From an uncultured Bacteroidota bacterium (GTDB lineage: Bacteria; Bacteroidota; Bacteroidia; B-17B0; Aurantibacillaceae), in assembly GCA_937873155.1 (NCBI GenBank), contig CALMVZ010000012.1:310001-374000 (forward strand): DNA of 64,000 nt. The letters are read 5' to 3'. Below, one piece after another: positions 47,231 to 56,302 of the stretch. Made by a program: the position numbers and the translations under genes. The notes beneath the pieces were generated by a model. That model saw nothing but the letters and a program-made list of their open reading frames with translations. It did no database searches and was not told where the DNA came from. Position 1 is the stretch's first letter. Each line of letters begins with the position of its first letter.

Positions 47231-48076
47231 TTATTTCAATGTAAATGCTATTGTTTGTCCGTTAACTGTGAATGTTGCCTGGTTATCGCAAGCGCCGCTT
47301 CCGAAATCAACTGTACGTTTACTAAAGTCTTTTGGAGTAACTTCAACTGTACCTTTTGTAATATGTTTACAGCTTGCGGGTTTTGTAATATTAGTAATAA
47401 CAACATCAAAGTCTCTTCCGTCACGGTTAGTACCGTTAGCTGTTCCGGTTACCTGAACCTCATCATCTGATAAAGCAGGTGTGCTTTGAGTTAACACTGT
47501 AATAGTCTTATCAGATGCGTACTTAATATTCCATCCGGATCCTGTACAAACACCATTTATGATCTTAACATTCCAGCTTTTTGTACTGACTGAGTTAGTA
47601 AGAGTTGTAACCAATATACTGTCGCAGGAATAAGTGATCAGTCCGTTAACTTTATAGTTTATCAATTTGATAATTGTTTTTGAACCTACAGTATTCGGAC
47701 GTCCAATAAAACGGATCCAAAGTTTACCTGTACGCGCAACACCATCAACATTCGCTAAAGAACAAGTCCCGTAATTGTATTCGAAAGTCGGTGGATTGGT
47801 ATTAGTAAATCCTGCTGCAGAAGTATCACCGCTGATATAAGTTAACGAATCACAACCGCCGAGTACATTTGCAAGTTTTGCAGCGCTTGTACCTTTTGTT
47901 TTAATAGCTAAGTTGTTTGAAGTTGGCTGGATCTGGGAGAACTCCTGCTCGCAGATAGAATTGTCAACTACTGACTGAGTTTCTGTGTCAACCTCTTTGG
48001 TGTCTTTCTTACATGAATAAACAAAAACCAATGATGAAGCGATCACAAAAATCGATAGAAATTTAATTTTTTTCAT
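47231..48076 (-). CDS. Lipoprotein of unknown function in the Sia-like cluster
   Basis: 281 aa from ATG 48076 (the frame runs to 48085). Lipoprotein signal: MKKIKFLSIFVIASSLVFVY then Ser-Cys-Lys-Lys. The mature protein is Ser/Thr-rich with repeated beta-like segments, no recognisable domain, and cysteines in INGVCTGSGWN, TKPASCKHIT and FGSGACDNQATF that could pair. It may be a surface or periplasmic partner of the sensor in the next gene. It lies between the PP2C and SiaB-like genes and has its own consensus promoter. Confidence 0.8.
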   Translation of the reverse strand: MKKIKFLSIFVIASSLVFVYSCKKDTKEVDTETQSVVDNSICEQEFSQIQPTSNNLAIKTKGTSAAKLANVLGGCDSLTYISGDTSAAGFTNTNPPTFEYNYGTCSLANVDGVARTGKLWIRFIGRPNTVGSKTIIKLINYKVNGLITYSCDSILVTTLTNSVSTKSWNVKIINGVCTGSGWNIKYASDKTITVLTQSTPALSDDEVQVTGTANGTNRDGRDFDVVITNITKPASCKHITKGTVEVTPKDFSKRTVDFGSGACDNQATFTVNGQTIAFTLK

Positions 48077-48082
48077 GATGAA

Positions 48083-48113
48083 CAAATATAATACTATTTT
48101 ATTTAAAAACGAA
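48083..48113 (-). promoter_or_regulatory. Promoter before the lipoprotein gene
   Basis: Minus strand: TTCG (48113-48110), 19 bases, TATATTTG (48090-48083), 6 bp before ATG 48076. It implies a short leader and partly independent expression of the lipoprotein-SiaB-SiaC genes from the PP2C gene. Confidence 0.65.
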
Positions 48114-51100
48114 TCCCGACCACTAAAACGTCATCAATTTGCTCATGGTTCCCGCGCCAGTCTTCAAAAGCTTTTTCCAACTCATTTTGTTGTTCAGCCA
48201 TGCTGTAAACATGAATGGCACATAAAAGGTCGTTGAACCGTTTAACCATATACTTTTTCCCCTTATCTCCTCCAAATTGATCAGCGTAACCGTCTGAATA
48301 TAAGTATACTGTATCTTGTTTGTTAAGCTCCAGTTTATGAGTGGTAAAGGTCCTGTCAATATCCATTTGAGCCCCTCCAACCGAATATTTATTACCATCG
48401 ATCTTCTCTAAACTTCCATCTGCTCTTACTATAACAGCAGGCCTGAAAGCACCTGCCCATAATACTTCACCGGTCTTCTCATTTATCGAGATCATAGAAG
48501 CATCCATTCCATCATTAGTATTTACCTGATTTTGTCCTTGTTTCAATGCCTGTTGAACTCCTTTATGCAAACCATTTAATATTTTTCCAGGATCAGTTAC
48601 TCCATTTTCAATCACCACCTGGTTTAAAATATTATGGCCGATCATACTCATGAAGGCGCCCGGTACACCATGACCTGTACAATCTACAGCTGCAAATATC
48701 TTATGCCCGTTCTTATTTCCGTACCAATAAAAATCGCCACTCACTATATCTTTTGGTTTATAAAGAATGAACATATTGGTGAATTTACTGAAGATCTGAT
48801 CTTTCGCAGGAAGAATAGCTTCCTGGATCCTCTTGGCATATTCAATACTCGCAGTAATATCAGCATTTTTCTCTGCTAATTCTTTGGTGCGTTCTGCTAC
48901 TTTATTCTCGAGGATCTTATTCTCGCGTTTGATAGCGCGCGTACGCATTTGAGTATATAAAATAATTATCGCAAGACCGAGAACAGACACTATAATATAG
49001 AACCAAACTGTTTTCCAGAATGGCGGAACCACTTTTATATAAATATAATTCGGTGTTTCATTCCAAACACCATCATCGTTAGCGGCTTTTACTTTGAAAA
49101 CATAATCACCACCCGGTAATTCGGTATAAGAAACGTAACGCACATTGGTTGGCGATGACCACTCTTTATCATAACCTTCCAGCATGTACATATATTTATT
49201 TTCCCCCGGCGAATTATAATCTAAAGCCGCTAACTCGAACTGGAAGAAATTCTCACGCCAGCTTAATTTCAAGTATTTTTTGTAGGTGATCGTAGTGTCC
49301 GTCTCAATATCTTTCCCGCTTCGTTTATAACTAACAATATAAGCAGGTGGAAAATGACTGTTCTCTTTAATGTTCTCAGGATCGAAAATATTCACCCCCA
49401 TCACACCGCCAAACACCAAACTTCCGTCCTTTAATTTTCCATAAGCTCCCTGCGAATGTTCGTTATTCAATAACCCATCTTTCTGATCGTAATTTTTGAA
49501 AGCAGAACCACCTACGTTCTCAATATTAGGATTGAATTTCGATACACCTTTATTCGTACTCATCCAGATATTATTCAGGCTATCAGAAAGAACAGATGAC
49601 ACGAAATTATTCGGAAGACCATCCTTCTCAGTATAATTACTGAATTTATTTGCGGCGATATCATATTTGCTTAAACCGTTACTTGTGGCAAACCACATAT
49701 TCGATCCTTTATCTTCCAGAACTGAATAAACAATATTCGATCCCAAAGAATTTTTCGAATCATCAAAAGCATATTTAACAATAGATTCCTTTTTATCAAT
49801 ATTTCCGTTCTTAATAAGACAAGCCCCTCCTCCGTCTGAACCTAACCAGATATTCCCTTTCGAATCATTATATATCGCGGTGATCTTATTACTGCTTAAC
49901 CCTGATGCTTCGGTATAATTCCTGATCTCCTTTGTCCTGGTATCCATCACAAATAAGCCATCACCATACGAACCGATCCATAATTTTCCATGCTTATCCA
50001 TGTATAAAGAAAGAACGGTTCCGCCCAGTTCACTATTTAAAAACACTTCTCTTGTTCCGGAACCTTTATTGTATTTATACACCCCAACGCCCCACGTACC
50101 CATCCAGATATTTCCCTCTTTATCACCTGTCATGGATAACACGTAATTCTCGCCGATAAGATGGCTGAAATCTTTAACAGTTTTAGTGGCGTGATTTAAT
50201 GTCTTCAATGATTTTTCACCGCCGATCCACAAGTCTGTTCCATCATCATAAGCAGAGAACATCCTTTGGAATTGCTCAGAGATCTCTTTTGGAAGATTAG
50301 GAAATTTTTGAGACTGATGGAATGAAACATTCACACCGCCTGAAAATGTTCCCAGCCAGATATTCTTTTGCTCATCAACATAAATAGTGGTGAGATAATT
50401 ATCGTTGATGCTATATTTATTACTTTCTTCTTTCTTAAAGATCGTATTCTTCTCCGTTTTCAGATCTAAAATAATTCCGCCGCCTCTCGTGATAGCGAAT
50501 AATTTATTCTCGATCACTTTAACCTCTTCAATAAAATTTATATTGGTATTCTGCTCATCGAACTTGTAAACTTTTTCAATTGTAAAATTACCCGGATCTG
50601 CTTTTAAGACCCCGCCTCCGTGCGTTGCAAGAAACAATTTACCATTAACTTCTGTGATAGAATTGATCGTCTCAATATCTGTCGGATCGATCTTTAAACT
50701 CGGAGGCAATAACAGATTTATTTTCTTAAACTGGTTGTTAGCAGTTAAAACCCATAAGCCCCATCCCTCGGTTCCTACAATGATCTGCCCGTTATATTTA
50801 AATAAAAATATAACTTCTAATTTCTTGCCTGAAGAACCTATTTCCTTACTTTCTTTTGTTTTAGTGTCGAACGAAATGATCCCTTTGTCGGTACCAATTA
50901 AAACCGTTGAATTATCCTGGTTCAGGAAGCAATTTATTTTAAGTTCCTGGGTACTGGCTTTATCAGCATTTAATTTTACACGTTCGAAAGAATCCTTAAA
51001 AGGATCATAAATATTAAAACCTGCGTTCCTTGTACCCACATAGATCATCCCATCAGCATGCTGATAGATTCGTGTAATATCAGATGACGAAAGTGAACTT

Positions 51101-51327
51101 TTATTCTCAATAGTATTTTTGAAGATCCTGAACTGATAACCGTCATATCTGCACAAACCATCCTGCGTTCCGAACCACATGAAACCACGGTCATCTTTTA
51201 AAATTGAGCTGACAAAATTGGTAGACAAACCATCCTCGCTGGTAATATGCTTAAAACGATAGGATTGCGCTACAACTAACGCCGGAACAAGAAACAACAA
51301 TATGTTCAGAACCGATTTTTTAAACAT
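48103..51327 (-). CDS. Membrane sensor: two-component-type beta-propeller, Y_Y_Y domain and SpoIIE/PP2C phosphatase
   Basis: 1074 aa. Signal peptide (LNILLFLVPALVVAQ); 12-14 Reg_prop repeats (SSILKDDRGFMWFGTQDGLC, AIYNDSKGNIWLGSDGGGAC) form one or two seven-bladed propellers in the periplasm (about 20-660); Y_Y_Y domain (ENFFQFELAALDYNSPGENK, about 685-765); membrane helix 772-793; coiled coil; and a PP2C domain from about 850 with Asp865 (VSGDFYWY), Asp882 (AAVDCTGHGVPGAFM) and Asp1065/1066 (IDDVLVVGIRF). The layout is that of a hybrid two-component periplasmic sensor with the kinase replaced by a phosphatase. It is the expected SiaA counterpart for the SiaB- and SiaC-like genes just downstream. 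Confidence 0.92.
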   Translation of the reverse strand: MFKKSVLNILLFLVPALVVAQSYRFKHITSEDGLSTNFVSSILKDDRGFMWFGTQDGLCRYDGYQFRIFKNTIENKSSLSSSDITRIYQHADGMIYVGTRNAGFNIYDPFKDSFERVKLNADKASTQELKINCFLNQDNSTVLIGTDKGIISFDTKTKESKEIGSSGKKLEVIFLFKYNGQIIVGTEGWGLWVLTANNQFKKINLLLPPSLKIDPTDIETINSITEVNGKLFLATHGGGVLKADPGNFTIEKVYKFDEQNTNINFIEEVKVIENKLFAITRGGGIILDLKTEKNTIFKKEESNKYSINDNYLTTIYVDEQKNIWLGTFSGGVNVSFHQSQKFPNLPKEISEQFQRMFSAYDDGTDLWIGGEKSLKTLNHATKTVKDFSHLIGENYVLSMTGDKEGNIWMGTWGVGVYKYNKGSGTREVFLNSELGGTVLSLYMDKHGKLWIGSYGDGLFVMDTRTKEIRNYTEASGLSSNKITAIYNDSKGNIWLGSDGGGACLIKNGNIDKKESIVKYAFDDSKNSLGSNIVYSVLEDKGSNMWFATSNGLSKYDIAANKFSNYTEKDGLPNNFVSSVLSDSLNNIWMSTNKGVSKFNPNIENVGGSAFKNYDQKDGLLNNEHSQGAYGKLKDGSLVFGGVMGVNIFDPENIKENSHFPPAYIVSYKRSGKDIETDTTITYKKYLKLSWRENFFQFELAALDYNSPGENKYMYMLEGYDKEWSSPTNVRYVSYTELPGGDYVFKVKAANDDGVWNETPNYIYIKVVPPFWKTVWFYIIVSVLGLAIIILYTQMRTRAIKRENKILENKVAERTKELAEKNADITASIEYAKRIQEAILPAKDQIFSKFTNMFILYKPKDIVSGDFYWYGNKNGHKIFAAVDCTGHGVPGAFMSMIGHNILNQVVIENGVTDPGKILNGLHKGVQQALKQGQNQVNTNDGMDASMISINEKTGEVLWAGAFRPAVIVRADGSLEKIDGNKYSVGGAQMDIDRTFTTHKLELNKQDTVYLYSDGYADQFGGDKGKKYMVKRFNDLLCAIHVYSMAEQQNELEKAFEDWRGNHEQIDDVLVVGIRF

Positions 51328-51385
51328 AATCAGGTTTTAAAGTTAATTAAATTTTTAAGAGTAAAAATCATATTTTTACCAAACT

Positions 51386-53221
51386 ATGTGTGGCATTGCG
51401 GGTATATATTTTTTAAAGAATTCAGATACGCCTGATGCCACAAAGATCAGGCAGGTGACCCGGGCACTTAAACACCGAGGTCCTGATTTTCAAAGCCATT
51501 ATTCTTTCAAAAATTGTACTCTTTTTCATGCGCGTTTAAGTATCCTTGACCTCAGTGAGAACAGTCACCAACCATTCTTAGACTCAACAAAAGAAAAAGG
51601 TTTAATTTTTAATGGTGAGATCTTTAATTACAAAGACCTCCGGCAAGAAATTTCTGATCTGAAAACCACCGGGGATGTAGAAGTTTTATTCAAACTATTT
51701 GACAAACAAAACATTTCCTGCCTCGATAAATTAAATGGTTTTTTCGGATTTGCTTTTTATAATTCGGTTACTGATGAATTAAGTGTAGTGCGCGACCGTT
51801 ATGGTGTAAAACCCCTTTATTATTACCGGGATGACGAGAAATTAGTTTTCGCTTCCGAATTGAGAGCTTTGTTAGAACTCAGCGGCCCGCAGGAAATAAA
51901 CTTCAATGCTGTTAATACATATTTGCGCCTGAATTATTCAACAGGGAAAGAAACTGTATTTAAAAATGTTTTTCGTTTATTGCCCGGAGAATATATTTCT
52001 GTAAAAAACAAAAAGGTTAGCGTTAATAGCTGGTACAGTATTCCTCACCGTAAAAAAGAAGAATCCATCAAGGATCTTTTAGCGGATGCGGTTAAATTAC
52101 GTTTGCATGCTGATGTTCCTGTCGGATGCTTTTTAAGCGGCGGATTGGATTCATCTATAATTTCTGCATTAGCGAAACAGCACCATAACGATATCCACAC
52201 TTTTAGTATTGGGTTTGCTGATGAACCGTTCTTTGATGAAACTCATTATGCCGAAATAGTAGCGAAGCACATCAACTCAACTCACAGAAGTTTTAAATTA
52301 AAGAATACCGACCTTCTTCACAACATTGAACCATTCTTACGAAGCATTGATGAACCGTTTGCAGATTCATCAGCTTTCAATGTTTATGTATTGAGTATGT
52401 ATACAAAACAACATGTGAAAGTCGCTTTATCGGGCGATGGTGCTGATGAATTGTTCATGGGCTACAATAAACATAAAGCTGAATTATTAAGTCGGACTTT
52501 CTCATCGAAAGCATTAACACCTGTTTTAAATCCGGTTCTCAGTGTTTTACCCGAATCAAGAAATAAAAAATTCTCTAATAAGATCCGTCAGCTTAAACGC
52601 TATTCAAAGTCTGCTAATTTAGATCCGGCCGAACGCTATATCGATTGGGCTTGCATCAGCAGTGAAAAAGAAGTGAATGATCTGCTTCTTAGTAAAGGAC
52701 ATCATCAGTTCAATGAGCTTTTCCAGGAAGCATTCTCGCAAAAGAATTTCAATCCTGTGAATTACGCTGATCTCAAAATTGTTTTGGCTGATGACATGTT
52801 AGTGAAAGCTGACCGTATGAGCATGCAGCATGGTTTAGAGATTCGTAATCCGTTCGTTGATTACCGTGTAGTTGAATTCGCAATGAATTTACCTGAAAAT
52901 AAAAAAATATCGAACCAGGGCCAAAAACTGATCTTAAAAGATAGTTTCAAGGATCTATTGCCTGCAGAAATATTCACCCGCGAGAAAAAAGGATTTGAAT
53001 TACCGTTGTGGAAATGGCTGAAAACAGAATTAAAGGATGATATTGAAAAAAAATGGTTAAGTGAAAAAAGAATTAAAGAAGAAGGCATTTTCAATTACGA
53101 AACCGTACAAAAATTAAAACAAAAACTTTATTCTGATAACCCCGGTGATGCTCCGGCTAAGATCTGGGCACTTATCATTTTTCAGAACTGGCTGACAAAT
53201 TTCAGGTCTTATATTAAATAA
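51386..53221 (+). CDS. asnB: Asparagine synthase (glutamine-hydrolysing) family amidotransferase
   Basis: 611 aa. N-terminal Ntn glutaminase with catalytic Cys2 (MCGIAGIYF), then a PP-loop synthetase domain (SGGLDSSIISALAK, SGDGADELFMGYNKHKAE). Both halves are intact and the length is usual for the AsnB family. It makes asparagine from aspartate, ATP and glutamine, but relatives also aminate sugars during polysaccharide synthesis; here the next gene is a glycosyltransferase 183 bp away, so a role in surface glycan synthesis is possible. Divergent from the PP2C sensor. Confidence 0.9.
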   Translation: MCGIAGIYFLKNSDTPDATKIRQVTRALKHRGPDFQSHYSFKNCTLFHARLSILDLSENSHQPFLDSTKEKGLIFNGEIFNYKDLRQEISDLKTTGDVEVLFKLFDKQNISCLDKLNGFFGFAFYNSVTDELSVVRDRYGVKPLYYYRDDEKLVFASELRALLELSGPQEINFNAVNTYLRLNYSTGKETVFKNVFRLLPGEYISVKNKKVSVNSWYSIPHRKKEESIKDLLADAVKLRLHADVPVGCFLSGGLDSSIISALAKQHHNDIHTFSIGFADEPFFDETHYAEIVAKHINSTHRSFKLKNTDLLHNIEPFLRSIDEPFADSSAFNVYVLSMYTKQHVKVALSGDGADELFMGYNKHKAELLSRTFSSKALTPVLNPVLSVLPESRNKKFSNKIRQLKRYSKSANLDPAERYIDWACISSEKEVNDLLLSKGHHQFNELFQEAFSQKNFNPVNYADLKIVLADDMLVKADRMSMQHGLEIRNPFVDYRVVEFAMNLPENKKISNQGQKLILKDSFKDLLPAEIFTREKKGFELPLWKWLKTELKDDIEKKWLSEKRIKEEGIFNYETVQKLKQKLYSDNPGDAPAKIWALIIFQNWLTNFRSYIK

Positions 53222-53241
53222 AACATTTATTAAGTTTAATC

Positions 53242-53354
53242 CCTCTGTGTTACTCTCTAGCCTCTGCATCTCTGTGTTGAAAGAACCGAACGTTTATCAA
53301 AAGAACTTGCCTGTTTACAACACAGAGTTTAAGAGATAAAGAGTTTCACGGAGG
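53242..53354. repeat. Dispersed repeat CTCTGTGTTG...CAACACAGAG (family D)
   Basis: CTCTGTGTTG (53270-53279) and CAACACAGAG (53318-53327) form a perfect 10-bp inverted pair; outer arms (CCTCTGTGTTACTCT, GAGTTTCACGGAGG) are imperfect. It is the widespread CTCTGTGTT-type intergenic repeat. It fills most of the asnB-GT4 gap. Confidence 0.65.
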
Positions 53355-53404
53355 TCTATAGAATTATTCTTTCATATTCGTATATTCGTACCGATCTGTA
53401 ATCC

Positions 53405-54592
53405 ATGCCTAAGAAAGTCCTCCGTATAATCAACCGTTTCAATTTAGGTGGCATCACTTACAATGTAGCCTATCTCACTAAGTACCTGTCATCAGATTTT
53501 GAAACGCTTTTAATTGGCGGTTCGGAAGAAGAAGGAGAAGAAAGTTCGTTACACATTACTGAAAATTTAGGATTGCAACCGGTTATTGTGGAAGAATTAC
53601 AACGCAGCATTGGCTTCAAAAGTGATTATGCGGCCTACAAACGCATCAAACAGATCATAAAAGAATTCAAACCGGATATCGTTCACACTCATGCTTCAAA
53701 AGCCGGCGCGGTTGGAAGATTAGCGGCAATTCATTGTAAAGTACCTATTATCGTTCACACGTTTCACGGACATGTTTTTCATTCTTATTTTGGAAAAATC
53801 AAGACCGCTTTTTTTAAAAATATTGAAAGATTCCTCGCAAAAAGAACCAATGCTATTATTGCCATTAGTGACATTCAGAAAAAAGAACTGACTGAAACTT
53901 TTAAAATTTGTAAACCGGAACAAACCCATGTTATCAATTTAGGTTTCGACCTGGAACGCTTCACACAAAATATTGAACAAAAACGAAAAGAATTCCGCAC
54001 AAAATATCATTTAAAGGATGATGAACTAGCTATTGGTATCATTGGCCGCCTTGCACCTGTAAAAAATCATGAATTATTCATTGATGCCATTGAGAATGCC
54101 GCAAATCATTCCGGTAAAAAGATCCGCGCCTTTATTATCGGCGATGGGGAGACACGCTCACCACTTGAAAACTATTTAATAGCAAAAAAACTTCCGTTCA
54201 CAAATGATCCGGCTGTTACAAAATTATTCTGCTTCACTTCATGGATCAAAAATGTGGATTGGGCTCTGGCAGGATTAGACCTTGTTGCATTAAGTTCAAG
54301 AAATGAAGGAACTCCTGTAAGTTTAATTGAAGCACAGGCAGCAGGGAAATTCATAGTTACAACAAATGTAGGTGGAACAGCGGACATCTTACATAAAGAT
54401 TGTGGTTTCCTCTGTGATAAAGACCAACCCGGCGAATTTATTTCGCAGATACTGAATGCAGTCATTAATTTTGAAACGCTTTCAGCAAAAGCAAAGAACG
54501 GACAACAACAGGTACTAAAACAATTCTCATACAAACGATTGGTGAATGATGTTGAGAACCTGTACAATACATTGCTAAAAGCAAAAAAATGA
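53405..54592 (+). CDS. Glycosyltransferase family 4 (GT-B)
   Basis: 395 aa soluble GT-B fold. N-terminal acceptor domain: NRFNLGGITYNVAYLTKYL, DIVHTHASKAGAVGRLAAI and HTFHGHVFHSYFG. C-terminal nucleotide-sugar domain: IGIIGRLAPVKNHELFIDAI and the EX7E motif in SSRNEGTPVSLIEAQAAG. It probably adds a sugar to a lipid-linked or lipopolysaccharide glycan; donor and acceptor unknown. No further polysaccharide genes follow, so this is a stand-alone transferase. Confidence 0.9.
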   Translation: MPKKVLRIINRFNLGGITYNVAYLTKYLSSDFETLLIGGSEEEGEESSLHITENLGLQPVIVEELQRSIGFKSDYAAYKRIKQIIKEFKPDIVHTHASKAGAVGRLAAIHCKVPIIVHTFHGHVFHSYFGKIKTAFFKNIERFLAKRTNAIIAISDIQKKELTETFKICKPEQTHVINLGFDLERFTQNIEQKRKEFRTKYHLKDDELAIGIIGRLAPVKNHELFIDAIENAANHSGKKIRAFIIGDGETRSPLENYLIAKKLPFTNDPAVTKLFCFTSWIKNVDWALAGLDLVALSSRNEGTPVSLIEAQAAGKFIVTTNVGGTADILHKDCGFLCDKDQPGEFISQILNAVINFETLSAKAKNGQQQVLKQFSYKRLVNDVENLYNTLLKAKK

Positions 54593-54649
54593 TTCAAGTC
54601 ATATAAATAAATCAAGCTTTACTTATCTTCACACAATAAATAGCACAGC

Positions 54650-55648
54650 ATGGACGCAAAGATCGAACAGAAAATAAAACTACTTGAAGAGAAATATGCA
54701 CAAATGGGACAAGATCTTGATTCTTATCTCGACGGGCTTTTATTATCGAACTACCTTACGTATTGGGATTATACACAAGTAGAAACCTTACTGACCTTAC
54801 AAAACCCAAAAACAGATTTCCCGGATGAAATGATCTTCATCATGTATCACCAGATCACTGAACTATATTTTAAATTATCATTACACGAATTCGAACAGAT
54901 CGGACATAATGGCCCGAATATTTTACCGAACGGACAATTGTTAGGCTGGAAAGAAAAAATAGACCCGAATTTCTTTGCGGAGCGTGTAATGCGCATCAAC
55001 CGTTATTTCGAAGCGTTGACCAAATCTTTCGAGATCATGATCAATGGGATGGAAAAAGAACAATTCTTGCGTTATCGTATGGCTTTATTGCCTGCAAGCG
55101 GATTTCAGAGCGCACAATACCGTATGATCGAAATTTGTTCAACCGACTTCATTAATTTAGTTGATAAAGATGTCCGCGCGAATTTCAAAGGTAAGGACAC
55201 AGATATAAGAGAGTTGTTCCAAAACATTTACTGGAATAAAGGCGCAACCGAATTAGCAAGCGGTAAAAAAACATTGACCTTAAAACAATTCGAGAAAAAA
55301 TATTCAGAGAAATTCATTACCCTTGCCAACGAATACAAAACAAAGAATCTCTGGGCAAAGTATAAAGCATTACCTGAACCGGATCAAAAGAACGGCAACT
55401 TAATTAATGCTTTAAAGCAATTAGATGTGAATGTAAACATCAATTGGCCATTGGTGCATTATAAATCGGCGGTACGTTATTTACAACAAAATACAGAAGA
55501 TATCGCTGCAACCGGCGGAACGAACTGGCAAAAATACCTGCCTCCTCGCTTTCAAAAACGTATTTTCTACCCGGAACTCTGGACCAAAGAAGAAACTGAA
55601 GATTGGGGTAAGGGCTGGGTTGAGACCAATGTATTTCAACAAAAATAA
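54650..55648 (+). CDS. Tryptophan 2,3-dioxygenase family protein (distal His absent)
   Basis: 332 aa, all helical. Family hallmarks: LTYWDYTQVETLLTLQ, DEMIFIMYHQITELYFKLSL, ERVMRINRYFEALTKSFEIM, FQSAQYRMIEI and, near the end, VHYKSAVRYLQQ then ATGGTNWQKYLPPRFQK. The His of VHYKSAV is in place of the proximal heme ligand. In bacterial and animal TDO the distal base is the His of HDE before the helix; here the sequence is FPDE, with Pro in that place. Kynureninase genes are not adjacent. Whether it oxidises tryptophan is open. Confidence 0.82.
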   Translation: MDAKIEQKIKLLEEKYAQMGQDLDSYLDGLLLSNYLTYWDYTQVETLLTLQNPKTDFPDEMIFIMYHQITELYFKLSLHEFEQIGHNGPNILPNGQLLGWKEKIDPNFFAERVMRINRYFEALTKSFEIMINGMEKEQFLRYRMALLPASGFQSAQYRMIEICSTDFINLVDKDVRANFKGKDTDIRELFQNIYWNKGATELASGKKTLTLKQFEKKYSEKFITLANEYKTKNLWAKYKALPEPDQKNGNLINALKQLDVNVNINWPLVHYKSAVRYLQQNTEDIAATGGTNWQKYLPPRFQKRIFYPELWTKEETEDWGKGWVETNVFQQK

Positions 55649-55913
55649 TCCTTCCAACAGTCAGGGCTAAAGCCCACAAATATCTATTCTTTGTTAACCC
55701 CGGACTAAAGTCCGGGGTTATTAGTATATCAGCTTATAAACAGCTTCGTTCTGCTTTTATTAGTACCCCATTCTAAAACCCAAACTAAAGTCTGGGGTTA
55801 ATAATGATACTCACTCCTCGTAAGCGACACATTAACCTCGGACTTTAGTTTAGGGTTTTATTCGTAAACGACACATTAACCTCGGACTTTGGTTTAAGGT
55901 TTTCTTTTCGGAA

Positions 55914-56217
55914 GCGGCACATTAACCTCGACTTTGGTTTAGGGTTTTCTATTCGGAAGCGACATTAACCTCGGACTTTAGTCCGAGGATTACAGCTTAT
56001 TAACATTATGGGCTTTAGCCCTGATAGAATTTTCCATAAAGCTACGATCGTAGCAATCAATCGCATTACAGACGGATTGAGAAAACAACCGCTTCTTTTC
56101 GTAAGCGACACATTAACCTCGGACTTTGGTTTAGGGTTTTCTATTCGGAAGCGACATTAACCTCGGACTTTAGTCCGAGGATTACAGCTTATTAACATTA
56201 TGGGCTTTAGCCCTGAC
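55914..56217. repeat. Direct duplication of about 110 bp within the REP array
   Basis: 55914-56024 and 56104-56217 are nearly identical, from GACACATTAACCTC(G)GACTTTGG through the CCTCGGAC hairpin to TGGGCTTTAGCCCTGA. Differences are a few substitutions and one missing G in the first copy. 80 bp of unrelated sequence separate them. Confidence 0.85.
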
Positions 56218-56271
56218 GGATTTTTTCGCAAATGCTACAAATCATAGCAACTAATCGGATTAAAAGCAGAA

Positions 56272-56279
56272 TATCTTTG
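56272..56279 (+). promoter_or_regulatory. Promoter -7 element before the transposase
   Basis: TATCTTTG, 23 bp before the ATG; no -33 TTTG at the usual spacing, so probably weak. Confidence 0.45.
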
Positions 56280-56302
56280 TATTTAATCAACAAAAAATAA
56301 AG

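Larger units (their letters stand above)
55661..56302. repeat. REP-like palindrome array upstream of the transposase (family B)
   Basis: This 640-bp non-coding stretch starts with TCAGGGCTAAAGCCCA (55661-55676). It then holds TAACCCCGGAC-TAAA-GTCCGGGGTTA (55695-55720, 11-bp stem), copies of CATTAACCTCGGACTTTGG, two perfect CCTCGGAC-TTTA-GTCCGAGG hairpins (55969-55988, 56161-56180) and two inverted end copies TGGGCTTTAGCCCTGA (56009-56024, 56201-56216). A block of about 110 bp is duplicated (55914-56024 and 56104-56217). The stems share a TAAA or TTTA loop. Confidence 0.9.

Noticed and set aside
51386-54592. Polysaccharide biosynthesis island
   Set aside because: Only an AsnB-type amidotransferase and one GT4 gene are present, separated by a repeat; no flippase, polymerase or sugar-nucleotide genes.
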